A stretch of DNA of 64,000 bases from DATGPD01 sp031423015 (GTDB lineage Bacteria; Planctomycetota; UBA1135; UBA2386): positions 62,001-126,000 of the forward strand of contig JANPER010000122.1 in NCBI GenBank assembly GCA_031423015.1, in the 5' to 3' direction. The position numbers and the translations under genes are program-made. Shown here piece by piece: positions 36,357-44,495 of this stretch; the first letter of the stretch is position 1; each line of letters begins with the position of its first letter. Below the pieces are notes generated by a model. It did not search any database and was not told the DNA's origin. It saw only the letters and a list, made by a program, of their open reading frames with translations.

Positions 36357-37674
36357 TCGTCGCCGACGAGAACCAGCGAGTGCCACGCCGCCGCCGATTC
36401 GCGCGCAGGTCGAGATTCGCTTGTGGGGCGACACCGTCGGCGCCGCGGTGGAACTCGAGAGCGGCCGCGTGCTGTTCGAATACGCCGACGCCTTTCGCGC
36501 GCGCGCCTATGAGATCTCACCCATCTGGCTGCCGCTCACCGTCACGGGTCCGATCGCCTTCGACGAGCTGCGGCGCAGCCCCGCCTTTGCCGGTCTACCA
36601 GGCGTGCTCGCCGACGCCTTGCCCGACGCATTCGGCAACAAGGTGATCCGCGCCTACTACGCGGCGCGCGGCGAAACCGCGCGCGCGATGAGCCCGGTGC
36701 AGCGTCTGCTCTACGTCGGCGAGCGCGCGCTCGGCGCACTCACTTTTCATCCCGCGCAAACGCTGCCGATGCGCGACGCCGAGAAGCAATCGCTGGCGAT
36801 CGCGGCGCTGGTGCGCGACGCGCGCCGCATCGTCGAGGGCAACGCCGAGATCGCGATTCCAGAGATCTACCGCATCAGCGCGTCGGCTGGCGGCATGCGC
36901 CCCAAGGCGTTGGTGCTGTTCGATCCTTCGACGCGCACCCTACGCTCGGCCAACGCCACCGCGCACGCGACCGAGCTGCCGTGCATCCTCAAGTTCGACG
37001 GCGTCGGCGATGGCGCCACGGTGAGCGAACTCGGCAAGACCCAGCCGTTCAACCGCGTCGAGGCCGCCTACACCAAGATGGCGCAAGCCGCCGGCGTGGC
37101 CACGACCGAGATCTCGTTGCTCGAAGACGGCCACCACGCGCACTTGTTGGTACACCGCTTCGACCTCGAAGGCGGCGACCGTCTGCACCAGCACACGCTC
37201 GGCGGCTTGTTGCACGTCGACTACAACGATGCCGGCGCCAGCAGCTACGAAGAGTACATGCGCACCGTGCTGCGCCTCGGCATGCCGTACGCGAGCGTCG
37301 AGCAGGCCTATCGGCGCATGCTGTTCAACGTGTTCGCCATCAACCAATACGACCACGTCAAGAACTTGTCGTTCCACATGGGTCGCGACGGCAAGTGGCG
37401 TCTGGCGCCCGCCTACGACCTCACGTTCGCCAAGGGCCAGGGTTGGACGGCGCAGCATCAGATGCGCGTCAACGACAAGATGCGCGACCTGCGCGCCGCC
37501 GACTTGCTGGCCGTGGCCGAGATGTTCGACTTGAACCATCCGCCCAAGCTGCTGGCGCACACGCGCAATGCCGTGGCGCGCTGGCCGGAGTTCGCCAAAG
37601 CCGCGGCCGTGCCAGGCACGACGATCAAGGCCATCCAACAGCAACTCGAGCAGCGTGCCGAGGAACTGCGCTGA
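36349..37674 (+). CDS. HipA-like serine/threonine kinase toxin
   Basis: A 441-residue HipA-family kinase. The N-terminal subdomain (about 15-110) has VEIRLWGDTVGAAVELESGR, LPLTVTGPIAFDELRRSPA and LPGVLADALPDAFGNKVI. The ATP-loop element is SAGGMRPKA (about 178-186), the catalytic Asp is D335 in NQYDHVKNLSFH, and the metal-binding Asp is D357 in LAPAYDLTF. In E. coli, HipA phosphorylates glutamyl-tRNA synthetase and induces growth arrest; targets differ between homologues. All kinase residues look intact, so it should be active. The GTG at 36349 overlaps the antitoxin gene. It is convergent with motB. Confidence 0.9.
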   Translation: MASRRRREPASATPPPIRAQVEIRLWGDTVGAAVELESGRVLFEYADAFRARAYEISPIWLPLTVTGPIAFDELRRSPAFAGLPGVLADALPDAFGNKVIRAYYAARGETARAMSPVQRLLYVGERALGALTFHPAQTLPMRDAEKQSLAIAALVRDARRIVEGNAEIAIPEIYRISASAGGMRPKALVLFDPSTRTLRSANATAHATELPCILKFDGVGDGATVSELGKTQPFNRVEAAYTKMAQAAGVATTEISLLEDGHHAHLLVHRFDLEGGDRLHQHTLGGLLHVDYNDAGASSYEEYMRTVLRLGMPYASVEQAYRRMLFNVFAINQYDHVKNLSFHMGRDGKWRLAPAYDLTFAKGQGWTAQHQMRVNDKMRDLRAADLLAVAEMFDLNHPPKLLAHTRNAVARWPEFAKAAAVPGTTIKAIQQQLEQRAEELR

Positions 37675-37699
37675 CCGCTGACCGACTCGCAACGGCCCG

Positions 37700-38452
37700 T
37701 TACCTCTTGCTGGGCGTCCGCAAGTCATCCGCCATGCTGGTGAACGCCAGGCACAGCGTCGCCTGTTCCTCCCAGCCACCGGGCGGCGTTGGCCCCAGTC
37801 GATTGGCGTCGGCGTAACGGAACTCGAGCAGCACGTCCTCATCGAGCGCTGACAGTCGCAAGAACCCCTGCAAGGTGCCGAGACGCTGCAGGCACAGCTT
37901 GTTGCTGTTGAGCGCCGTGCCGTCGGCGGCGGTACCGATGCGCACGTTGGGCGCCTCGATGCGTACGCGAATGCGGCTGGTGAAGCTGTAGGCACCCTTC
38001 ACCACGTCTTGCATCCAGGCGTTGATCGTTGGCTTCAGGTACGCCTGGCCCTTGGGGAAGAACGCCGACAGAGGCGCGCTGAACGCCACCGTGTCGTCGG
38101 TCTGCACCATGTCGAGCGACTTGCCGGTCTTCTCCTCGAACTCGCGCGGCAAGGTCTCCAGCAAGAACTCGCGCATCTCCTTCTTCTGCGCCGACAGCAG
38201 CGGGGCAGGCTCGGTCAGGGTGCCGCCGCTATCACCGCGCTCGAAGATGCCCTCGTCCTTGGTCTTGCCGCTGCCCTCGAAGTGGAAGGCGAACTGCACG
38301 CTCTTCTTCAGCTCCTTGAGCTTCTTGAGCTGCACCTCGCCGAGCGCGTAGAGCACCACGAACAGCGCAAACAGCAGCGTCACCATGTCGGCGTAGCTGA
38401 TGACCCAGCGCTCGTGATTGGCGTGTTCTTCGTGCTTGTGTTTGCGTCCCAC
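37700..38452 (-). CDS. motB: MotB-like stator protein with a degenerate OmpA-like domain
   Basis: A 250-residue protein with the MotB N-terminus: a short cytoplasmic tail, then HERWVISYADMVTLLFALFV, where D22 in SYADM is the proton-carrying residue of the single membrane helix. The plug/linker region follows, then a C-terminal OmpA-like peptidoglycan-binding region (about 150-240). That region is divergent: the usual GHTD is replaced by RIEAPNVRIG, although NKLCLQRLGTLQGFL keeps the position of the conserved Arg. The start is GTG at 38452, 20 bp after the motA stop. The pair powers flagellar rotation or another proton-driven envelope machine. Confidence 0.85.
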   Translation of the reverse strand: MGRKHKHEEHANHERWVISYADMVTLLFALFVVLYALGEVQLKKLKELKKSVQFAFHFEGSGKTKDEGIFERGDSGGTLTEPAPLLSAQKKEMREFLLETLPREFEEKTGKSLDMVQTDDTVAFSAPLSAFFPKGQAYLKPTINAWMQDVVKGAYSFTSRIRVRIEAPNVRIGTAADGTALNSNKLCLQRLGTLQGFLRLSALDEDVLLEFRYADANRLGPTPPGGWEEQATLCLAFTSMADDLRTPSKR

Positions 38453-38472
38453 GTCAGTTCAGCGCCGGCTGC

Positions 38473-39249
38473 CTAGTGCTTGGCGGCGGCCTTCTTGTGC
38501 CCGCCGTCGTGCTGGTACACCGCGAGCCGGCTGCGCAACGCGCCTGGCGCCGCACCCGACTGAATGCCGATCACGCCGTCGAGGATCATGCTGCGCATCA
38601 ACTGATCGACCTGCAGGTAACGCTTCAGCTTGAACGACAGCGGCAGGCAAACGACGTTGGCGTAACCGACGCCGTACACCGTGGCGACGAATGCGACTGC
38701 GATGCCCGGGCCGATCATCGCCGGGTTGTCGAGGTTCTCCATGACGTGGATCAATCCGAGCACGGCGCCGAGCACGCCGACGGTCGGACAGAGCGCGCCC
38801 CAGGTCTCCCAGAACTTCGCGCCAGCGTTCGCCTCTTCCTCGGCGATCATCATGTCGATCTCGACCGTCTCCTTGATCACATCCGCGCTGCTGCCATCGA
38901 TCGCCAGCGTCAGACACTTGCGCAAGAAGGGATGACCGTCGGTGCCGCTGGTGAAGCTCTCGAGCGCGAGAAGACCTTCGCGGCGCGCCAGGTTGGCCAG
39001 CTCCAAGATCTTTTCCATCACCGCGTGGAAGTCGTTCTTGGTCGGCTTGAACGCCTTCAGCAGCGCCACGATCGCCAGCTTCAGGTCCGACGCAGGGAGG
39101 GACACGAACGTGGCGCCCAGCGAGCCGACGATGACGATCAGGAACGCGGTGCCCTGCACGAGCGCGCTGGGGTGACCGCCTTCAAGGATCATCCCGCCGA
39201 TGACGCCGACGAAGGCGATGACTAGACCGAGAATGGTCAGGATGTCCAT
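38473..39249 (-). CDS. motA: MotA-like stator protein
   Basis: A 258-residue four-helix stator subunit. Helices 1-2 are TILGLVIAFVGVIGGMILEG and ALVQGTAFLIVIVGSLGATF. A large cytoplasmic loop (about 65-160) contains LANLARREGLLALESF. Helix 3 starts at LCPTVGVLGAVLGLIHVMEN and helix 4 is IAVAFVATVYGVGYANVVCL, with the two conserved prolines (PTVG and LPLSFK) that couple proton flow to movement. The Lys/His-rich tail is short. motA precedes motB in the same operon. No flagellar structural gene is in the window, as is usual for motAB at separate loci. Confidence 0.93.
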   Translation of the reverse strand: MDILTILGLVIAFVGVIGGMILEGGHPSALVQGTAFLIVIVGSLGATFVSLPASDLKLAIVALLKAFKPTKNDFHAVMEKILELANLARREGLLALESFTSGTDGHPFLRKCLTLAIDGSSADVIKETVEIDMMIAEEEANAGAKFWETWGALCPTVGVLGAVLGLIHVMENLDNPAMIGPGIAVAFVATVYGVGYANVVCLPLSFKLKRYLQVDQLMRSMILDGVIGIQSGAAPGALRSRLAVYQHDGGHKKAAAKH

Positions 39250-39291
39250 GGTTCTCCCCCGCGCAGCGACCGATCGATTGTCCGACGCGGG

Positions 39292-40413
39292 CTAGCGACG
39301 CTTGAGCGTCTGTCGCGGATCTCGACGCGAAAAGACCGAGGCTTCAGGCGCACTGTCGATCTTGTGAACGACCTTGCGCGCGAGCGTGGTCCAAGGCGTC
39401 TCCCCATCGAAGGGCGCCAGCACGAAGGGCGCGGACACATGGGGCCGACTCAGCTCGCCGCGATGCGCCCACATCGTGATGCGATGGCAGGTGATGGTGT
39501 GGCGCACCCGACAGAGCGGCTCTCGGTCGACGCGCAGATCGACGCGTAGAACACCAGAACAGAAGCGCTCGGTGACGGACGCCACCAGGTCATCGGCGTC
39601 GGCGACGTGCACCAACGGGCCGGCGCCTACCAAGTCGACCTGGCCGGCGTTGATCGCACCCGCGGCCACGCGCTGGCCGAGCACGCGCCCATCGGACAGA
39701 CGCACGAACACCACGCGCGCGACCACGTCGACCGTCGCCTTTGCTCGCGGTAGCACGGGCAACTCGGCTTGGCGGCCGGCGCGCCTGGCCACACAGTCGG
39801 CGGCAAGCGGGCACGCTGCGCAGCGCGGCGCCCTTGGTGTGCACACGGTGGCCCCGAGGTCCATGAGCGCCTGATTGAAGTCACCCGGGCGCTCGACGCT
39901 GAGCAGCGCGGTCACCGCCGCGCGCACCGCGCGGGCGCCGCCCGCCGTCTTCACGTTGGCCTCGATGCCGCGATGCCGCGCCAGCACGCGCTCGACGTTG
40001 CCGTCGATCGCCGGCACCGGTTGCGCGAACGCGATCGACGCGATGGCTCCCCTGGTGTAGGAGCCAACGCCCGGCAGCCGGCCGAGCGCGTCGAGGTCGC
40101 CCGGCACGCGCCCGCCGTGCGTCTCCACCACGGTGCGCGCACCGTCACGCAGCAGACGCGCCCGTCGGTAGTAGCCGAGGCCTTGCCACGAGGACAACAC
40201 GTCGTCGTCGCTGGCCGCCGCCCATGCCGTGGGCGTGGGGTAGCGAGCCATGAAGCGCACGAACGCCGCGCGCACCACTTCGACGCGCGTCTGTTGCAAC
40301 ATCACCTCGGACACCCACGTGGCCCAAGGGTCTTTGACGTCGCGCCAAGGCAGGACGCGCTTGTTCGCGTCGTACCACGCCAGCAGGCGGGTAGCGAACA
40401 ACCGCGGCTTCAC
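39292..40413 (-). CDS. mutY: A/G-specific adenine DNA glycosylase MutY
   Basis: A 373-residue base-excision enzyme that removes adenine opposite 8-oxoguanine. Catalytic Glu36 is in VSEVMLQQTRV. The helix-hairpin-helix is LGRLPGVGSYTRGAIASIAF, and the transition-state Asp lies in PAIDGNVERVLAR. The 4Fe-4S cluster Cys pattern is complete (C-x6-C-x2-C-x5-C in CTPRAPRCAACPLAADC). The C-terminal NUDIX-like domain (about 230-340, including HTITCHRITMWAHRGEL) recognises 8-oxoguanine. The GTG at 40413 overlaps the CinA-like stop in a GTGA junction, so the two genes are coupled. Confidence 0.95.
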   Translation of the reverse strand: MKPRLFATRLLAWYDANKRVLPWRDVKDPWATWVSEVMLQQTRVEVVRAAFVRFMARYPTPTAWAAASDDDVLSSWQGLGYYRRARLLRDGARTVVETHGGRVPGDLDALGRLPGVGSYTRGAIASIAFAQPVPAIDGNVERVLARHRGIEANVKTAGGARAVRAAVTALLSVERPGDFNQALMDLGATVCTPRAPRCAACPLAADCVARRAGRQAELPVLPRAKATVDVVARVVFVRLSDGRVLGQRVAAGAINAGQVDLVGAGPLVHVADADDLVASVTERFCSGVLRVDLRVDREPLCRVRHTITCHRITMWAHRGELSRPHVSAPFVLAPFDGETPWTTLARKVVHKIDSAPEASVFSRRDPRQTLKRR

Positions 40414-41252
40414 CGCCGCGCCGAGTCGCCGGTGCCGCTCTGAAAGTCGCGGGCGATCTCCACGCCAAGGCGAGCGCGCAGGTCGGCTTCGGCGCGCTCC
40501 AGCAAATCGTTGAGCGCGCGCGCGTCGGTGTGTTCACCGAACAGCGTCACCCGAATTGACATGAACTCCTCGGTACCGTGCCGGATCGTGCGCGAGCTGA
40601 CGCCAGGAAAGCGCTTGCCGTGATCGGCCAAGACCGCGCTGATCGCCGACTCGTCGTGCCCGGCGTATTCGATGGTGCGGGTCTTGCGCAGGTTGCCCTG
40701 GCCATCGGCTGCCAGCAGCGGCACCACGTGCAGTGAGAAGATGCGCTGCATCTCTTCCGGCACGCCGGGCAGCAGCACCAGGGTCGCGCCCTGCGCGGTC
40801 ACCACGCACGCCGGCCCGGTCCCTGCCGGGTTTTCGAGCGGCCGCGCGCCCTTGGGCAGCCTGGCGATGCGCAGGCGCGTCGGGTTCATGGCCGCGCTCG
40901 AGGTGCCACCCTTGGCCATCAGCCGACGGAACCCGCGCTGGACCATGTCGACCGCGTCAGAGTTCTGTTCGAGCGGCAGGCTCAGCACCTCGGCGACCGC
41001 ATCGCGGGTGATGTCGTCGTGGGATGGCCCCATTCCACCGACGCAGAACACGTAGTCAGGCTTCGTCGCCAGCGCCGCACGCAAAGCGGCAACCATCTCG
41101 GTCTGCACGCCGTCGATGGCCTGATACGAGCGCACCTTGATGCCGAGTTCGCTCAGGCGCGTCGCGATGAAGTTCGCGTTGCGGTCGAGCACCAGGCCTT
41201 CGAGTAGGTCACGCCCCACGCAGAAGATCCAAGCGGTCTTGGTACTGGCCAA
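40410..41252 (-). CDS. CinA N-terminal domain protein (MoaB/Mog-like)
   Basis: A 280-residue protein with the CinA N-terminal (COG1058) domain: CVGRDLLEGLVLDRNANFIA at the N-terminus and the signature CVGGMGPSHDDITRDAVAEV (about 72-91), then LVLLPGVPEEMQRIF. The domain resembles molybdopterin-binding enzymes and has ADP-ribose pyrophosphatase activity in some CinA proteins. The C-terminal PncC deamidase domain of full CinA is absent, so this is the short form. The start is TTG at 41252, giving MASTKTAWIFCVGRD. It is coupled to mutY and divergent from gyrA. Confidence 0.85.
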   Translation of the reverse strand: MASTKTAWIFCVGRDLLEGLVLDRNANFIATRLSELGIKVRSYQAIDGVQTEMVAALRAALATKPDYVFCVGGMGPSHDDITRDAVAEVLSLPLEQNSDAVDMVQRGFRRLMAKGGTSSAAMNPTRLRIARLPKGARPLENPAGTGPACVVTAQGATLVLLPGVPEEMQRIFSLHVVPLLAADGQGNLRKTRTIEYAGHDESAISAVLADHGKRFPGVSSRTIRHGTEEFMSIRVTLFGEHTDARALNDLLERAEADLRARLGVEIARDFQSGTGDSARR

Positions 41253-41431
41253 CGTCGATCACCTCAGCGGGGCAAGGGCACGGCACACACGCACCGCACG
41301 GACCCGGACTTGGCCAAGGTAACCGCCGCGCCGTCGCCAGCGCAGTGTCTTCTTCGAGTTCCGCGAGTGTTGAAGACGCAGCGAAGAGCCGCGAAGATGG
41401 GAGCTACTCGCGTGAGCACGCGCATCGCCGC

Positions 41432-43900
41432 ATGACCGACACACCGCCGCCAGGCAAGCCGATCCATCCGCAAGTCCTTCTCGAAAAGGAGATGCAGGAC
41501 AGCTACCTCACCTACTCGATGAGCGTGATCTTGAGTCGCGCTCTCCCCGACGTGCGCGACGGCTTGAAGCCGAGCCAGCGACGCATCTTGGTCGCGATGG
41601 ACGACCTGAACCTCGGGCCGCGTTCGAAGTACCGCAAGTGCGCCAAGATCTGCGGCGACACGTCGGGCAACTACCACCCGCACGGCGAGTCGGTGATCTA
41701 TCCGACCTTGGTTGGCATGGCGCAGCCGTTCTCGCTGCGCTATCCGCTCGTCGACAGTCAGGGCAACTTCGGCGCCATCGACGGCAGCCCGCCGGCCGCG
41801 ATGCGCTACACGGAGGCGCGCATGGGACTGCCGACCGTGCACATGTTGGAAGACCGCGACCAAGACACGGTCGACGTGCAGCCCAACTACGACGGCAAGA
41901 TCCTCAATGAGCCAGTCGTGCTGCCGGGGCGCTTCCCCAATCTGTTGTGCAACGGCACGACCGGCATTGCGGTGGGCATGGCGACGTCGCTGCCGCCGCA
42001 CAACCTCATTGAAGTCGCGAGCGCCCTCTACAAGCTGCTCGACAATCCTGACGTGACCGTCGACGAGCTGCTGCAAGACGTGCAGGGGCCCGACTTCCCG
42101 ACCGGCGGCATCATCATGGGGCGCTCGGGGATTCAGAACGCGTATCGCTCGGGCCGCGGTGCGGTGACTGTGCGCGGCAAGTACCACATCGAGGAGAAGA
42201 ACAAACGCAAGTCGATCGTGTTCACCGAGGTGCCGTACCAGGTGAAGACCAACACGATCTTGGAGCGCATCGCGCACCTCGCCAAGACCGGTCAGCTCGA
42301 CACCGTGGCCGACTGCAACGACGAGACCAACTCGCGCGTCGGCTTGCGCTTGGTGATCGAACTCAAACGCAGCGTCGACGACGAGTCGGTGACCGTCAAC
42401 AACTTGTTCAAGCTGACCCCGCTGCAGAGCAAGTTCTCGATCATGAACTTGGCGATCGACGCCGGGCAACCGCGCACGCTCGGCTTCAAGCAGATGCTCG
42501 AGGCGTACCGCGACCACCGCCTCGACGTCATCACCCGCCGCACGCGTTTCCAGCTGCGCAAGGCCGAAGAGCGCCTCCACATCTTGGAGGGCTTGCGCAT
42601 CGCGGTGCAGAACATCGACGAGGTCGTCGAGATCATCAAGACCTCGAAGAACCCCGAGGAGGCGCGCCAGCGCCTGATGGATCGCTTCAAGCTCAGCGAG
42701 ATCCAGGCGCGCGCCATCCTCGACATGCGCTTGGCACGCTTGACCGGCCTCGAGATCGAGAAGCTCGAAGCCGAGTGGAACGAAGTGAAGGAGACCATCG
42801 CCTACCTGCATCGCATCTTGAACGAGCCCAAGCTGCGCTCCGACATCGTGCGCAAGGAGATGGCTGAGATGGTGACGCAGTACGGCGACAAGCGCCGTAC
42901 CGTGGTGAGCGACGAAGAAGTCGGCGAGTTCATCGCCGAAGACCTCATCGCCGTGGAGATGATGGCGGTGACGGTGAGCCACGAGGGCTACGTCAAGCGC
43001 ACCGCGCTCGATCAGTACCGCAGCCAGAACCGCGGCGGCAAAGGTGTTTCCGGCGCCGAGACCAAGGAAGGCGACTTCATCGAGCACCTGTTCGTCGCCA
43101 GCACGCACGACTACATCCTGTTCTTCAGCGATCGCGGCCGCGTGTATTGGCGCAAGGTGTACGAGCTGCCGCTGTTCGGCCGCGCCGCCAAGGGGCGCTC
43201 GCTCGCGAACGTGCTGGAGATGCAGGAAGGCGAGCGCCTCAACTCGGTGCTGCGCGTCGACACCTTCGAGGGCGAACGCTATCTGGTGACCGCGACCCAG
43301 AAGGGACTCATCAAGAAGTCGGATCTGGCGGCGTATGGTCGCCCGCGCGAGAAGGGCATCATCGCCGTGAGTCTCGAAGACGACGATCGCCTGATCGGCG
43401 TCGGCATCTGCAAACCAGAGGACACCATCTTGTTGGGTACCGCGGATGGCATGGCGATCCGCTTCGCCGAGTCCGACGCGCGCTCGATGGGCCGGCAAGC
43501 CTACGGCGTGCGCGGCATCAAGCTCACCGACGACGATCGCGTGGTCGGCATGGCGATCCCGCAGCCCGGCCAGTCGATCCTCACCGTGTGCCAGAACGGC
43601 TACGGCAAGCGTACGATGCTCGATGAGTACCGGATGCAAGGCCGCGGCGGTCAGGGTCTGATCGACATCAAGACCACCGACCGCAACGGCAAGGCCGTGG
43701 CGGTGCTCGCGGTGTCCGACGACGACGACCTGATGCTGATCACGCGCCTCGGCCAGATCGTGCGCACCCCCGCCGGTCAGATCAGTCAGATCGGCCGCAA
43801 CACCCAGGGCGTGCGCTGCATCTCGTTCAAGGGCGACGACGACTCGTTGGTGTCCTTCACCAAGGTGCCAAAGGAAGACGCTGCGGAAGCAGCCGGGTAG
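41432..43900 (+). CDS. gyrA: DNA gyrase subunit A
   Basis: An 822-residue type II topoisomerase A subunit. The winged-helix/tower half has MQDSYLTYSMSVILSRALPD, GDTSGNYHPHGESVIYPTLV, and catalytic Tyr126 in AAMRYTEARMG. The coiled-coil exit gate is around 350-450. The C-terminal beta-pinwheel (about 510-810) carries the GyrA box, here QNRGGKG (532-538) instead of QRRGGKG. In the quinolone region Ser87 matches E. coli Ser83, and Pro91 stands at the E. coli Asp87 place. The ATG at 41432 was preferred over an upstream GTG at 41345, whose added 29 residues are Ser-rich and non-conserved. GyrA-box retention favours gyrase over topoisomerase IV. No gyrB is adjacent. Confidence 0.93.
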   Translation: MTDTPPPGKPIHPQVLLEKEMQDSYLTYSMSVILSRALPDVRDGLKPSQRRILVAMDDLNLGPRSKYRKCAKICGDTSGNYHPHGESVIYPTLVGMAQPFSLRYPLVDSQGNFGAIDGSPPAAMRYTEARMGLPTVHMLEDRDQDTVDVQPNYDGKILNEPVVLPGRFPNLLCNGTTGIAVGMATSLPPHNLIEVASALYKLLDNPDVTVDELLQDVQGPDFPTGGIIMGRSGIQNAYRSGRGAVTVRGKYHIEEKNKRKSIVFTEVPYQVKTNTILERIAHLAKTGQLDTVADCNDETNSRVGLRLVIELKRSVDDESVTVNNLFKLTPLQSKFSIMNLAIDAGQPRTLGFKQMLEAYRDHRLDVITRRTRFQLRKAEERLHILEGLRIAVQNIDEVVEIIKTSKNPEEARQRLMDRFKLSEIQARAILDMRLARLTGLEIEKLEAEWNEVKETIAYLHRILNEPKLRSDIVRKEMAEMVTQYGDKRRTVVSDEEVGEFIAEDLIAVEMMAVTVSHEGYVKRTALDQYRSQNRGGKGVSGAETKEGDFIEHLFVASTHDYILFFSDRGRVYWRKVYELPLFGRAAKGRSLANVLEMQEGERLNSVLRVDTFEGERYLVTATQKGLIKKSDLAAYGRPREKGIIAVSLEDDDRLIGVGICKPEDTILLGTADGMAIRFAESDARSMGRQAYGVRGIKLTDDDRVVGMAIPQPGQSILTVCQNGYGKRTMLDEYRMQGRGGQGLIDIKTTDRNGKAVAVLAVSDDDDLMLITRLGQIVRTPAGQISQIGRNTQGVRCISFKGDDDSLVSFTKVPKEDAAEAAG

Positions 43901-43911
43901 CGACGCGGTCT

Positions 43912-44274
43912 TTGTTCGACCAGCGCATGCGTCGAAGGCACGCCGAGGCGATGACGCTGCTGGGCCCCGTCGAAGAACGAGCGCGCAAGACGTTCACCGG
44001 CGGCAACGCGCACCACCTCGCGAGCCTGCTGCTGAACCTCGGCAAGGCCCGCGCCGGGCTGGCGAAAGATGCAATCGACTTCGCTGCGGCGGAGGTCAAC
44101 CTGGTCGAAGCGCACACGATCTACCGCGAGGCCCCTGGCGCGACACCCACGGACATCCGCGCCTGCGCCGAGGCCCTCATCGCCACCTACACCGCGTGGG
44201 ACGAAGCCGAGCCCGGCAAAGGCTACGGCGAGAAGGCCGCGCATTGGCGGGCGCAGCTGGAAGCAGCGAAGTAG
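43912..44274 (+). pseudogene. Remnant of a Ser/Thr kinase TPR-type C-terminus
   Basis: A 120-residue frame opening with a TTG 11 bp after the gyrA stop. Its text (HAEAMTLLGPVEERARKTFT, NAHHLASLLLNLGKARAGLA, AAEVNLVEAHTIYREAPGAT, then KAAHWRAQLEAAK) is typical of the last tetratricopeptide-like repeats of planctomycetal Ser/Thr kinases. The kinase domain, membrane helix and earlier repeats are missing. It looks like the 3' end of a deleted kinase gene rather than an intact small protein. No ribosome binding site of note precedes it. Confidence 0.55.
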
Positions 44275-44495
44275 GCCGATCCCGATCCTGCTCGATCTCC
44301 TCAGGCGAGGAGGGGTGTGCGCGCGCGCGAAGCTCTGCCCAGCGTCTTGTCGATTTGGGGCTCGATTTTCATCAGTCGGCTGACGTCCTCGTCCAGCCAG
44401 CGCTACCCAGCTGGTTGCACCAGTCGTCGGGGTCACACGGGTCTTCCAACCTATGGCTTCACCCGGCGACCGCCCAACGCCGAAGAAGATGCAGA

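Noticed and set aside
38473..39249. MotAB as a ZorAB-type (Zorya) defence motor
   Set aside because: MotA has normal length without the long C-terminal tail of ZorA, and no ZorC/D/E-like helicase or nuclease gene is adjacent.
41264..43639. A 791-codon open frame on the minus strand
   Set aside because: It is the exact antisense of gyrA; the GyrA protein is beyond doubt and the minus frame is His/Arg/Gln-rich, as expected for a high-GC shadow.
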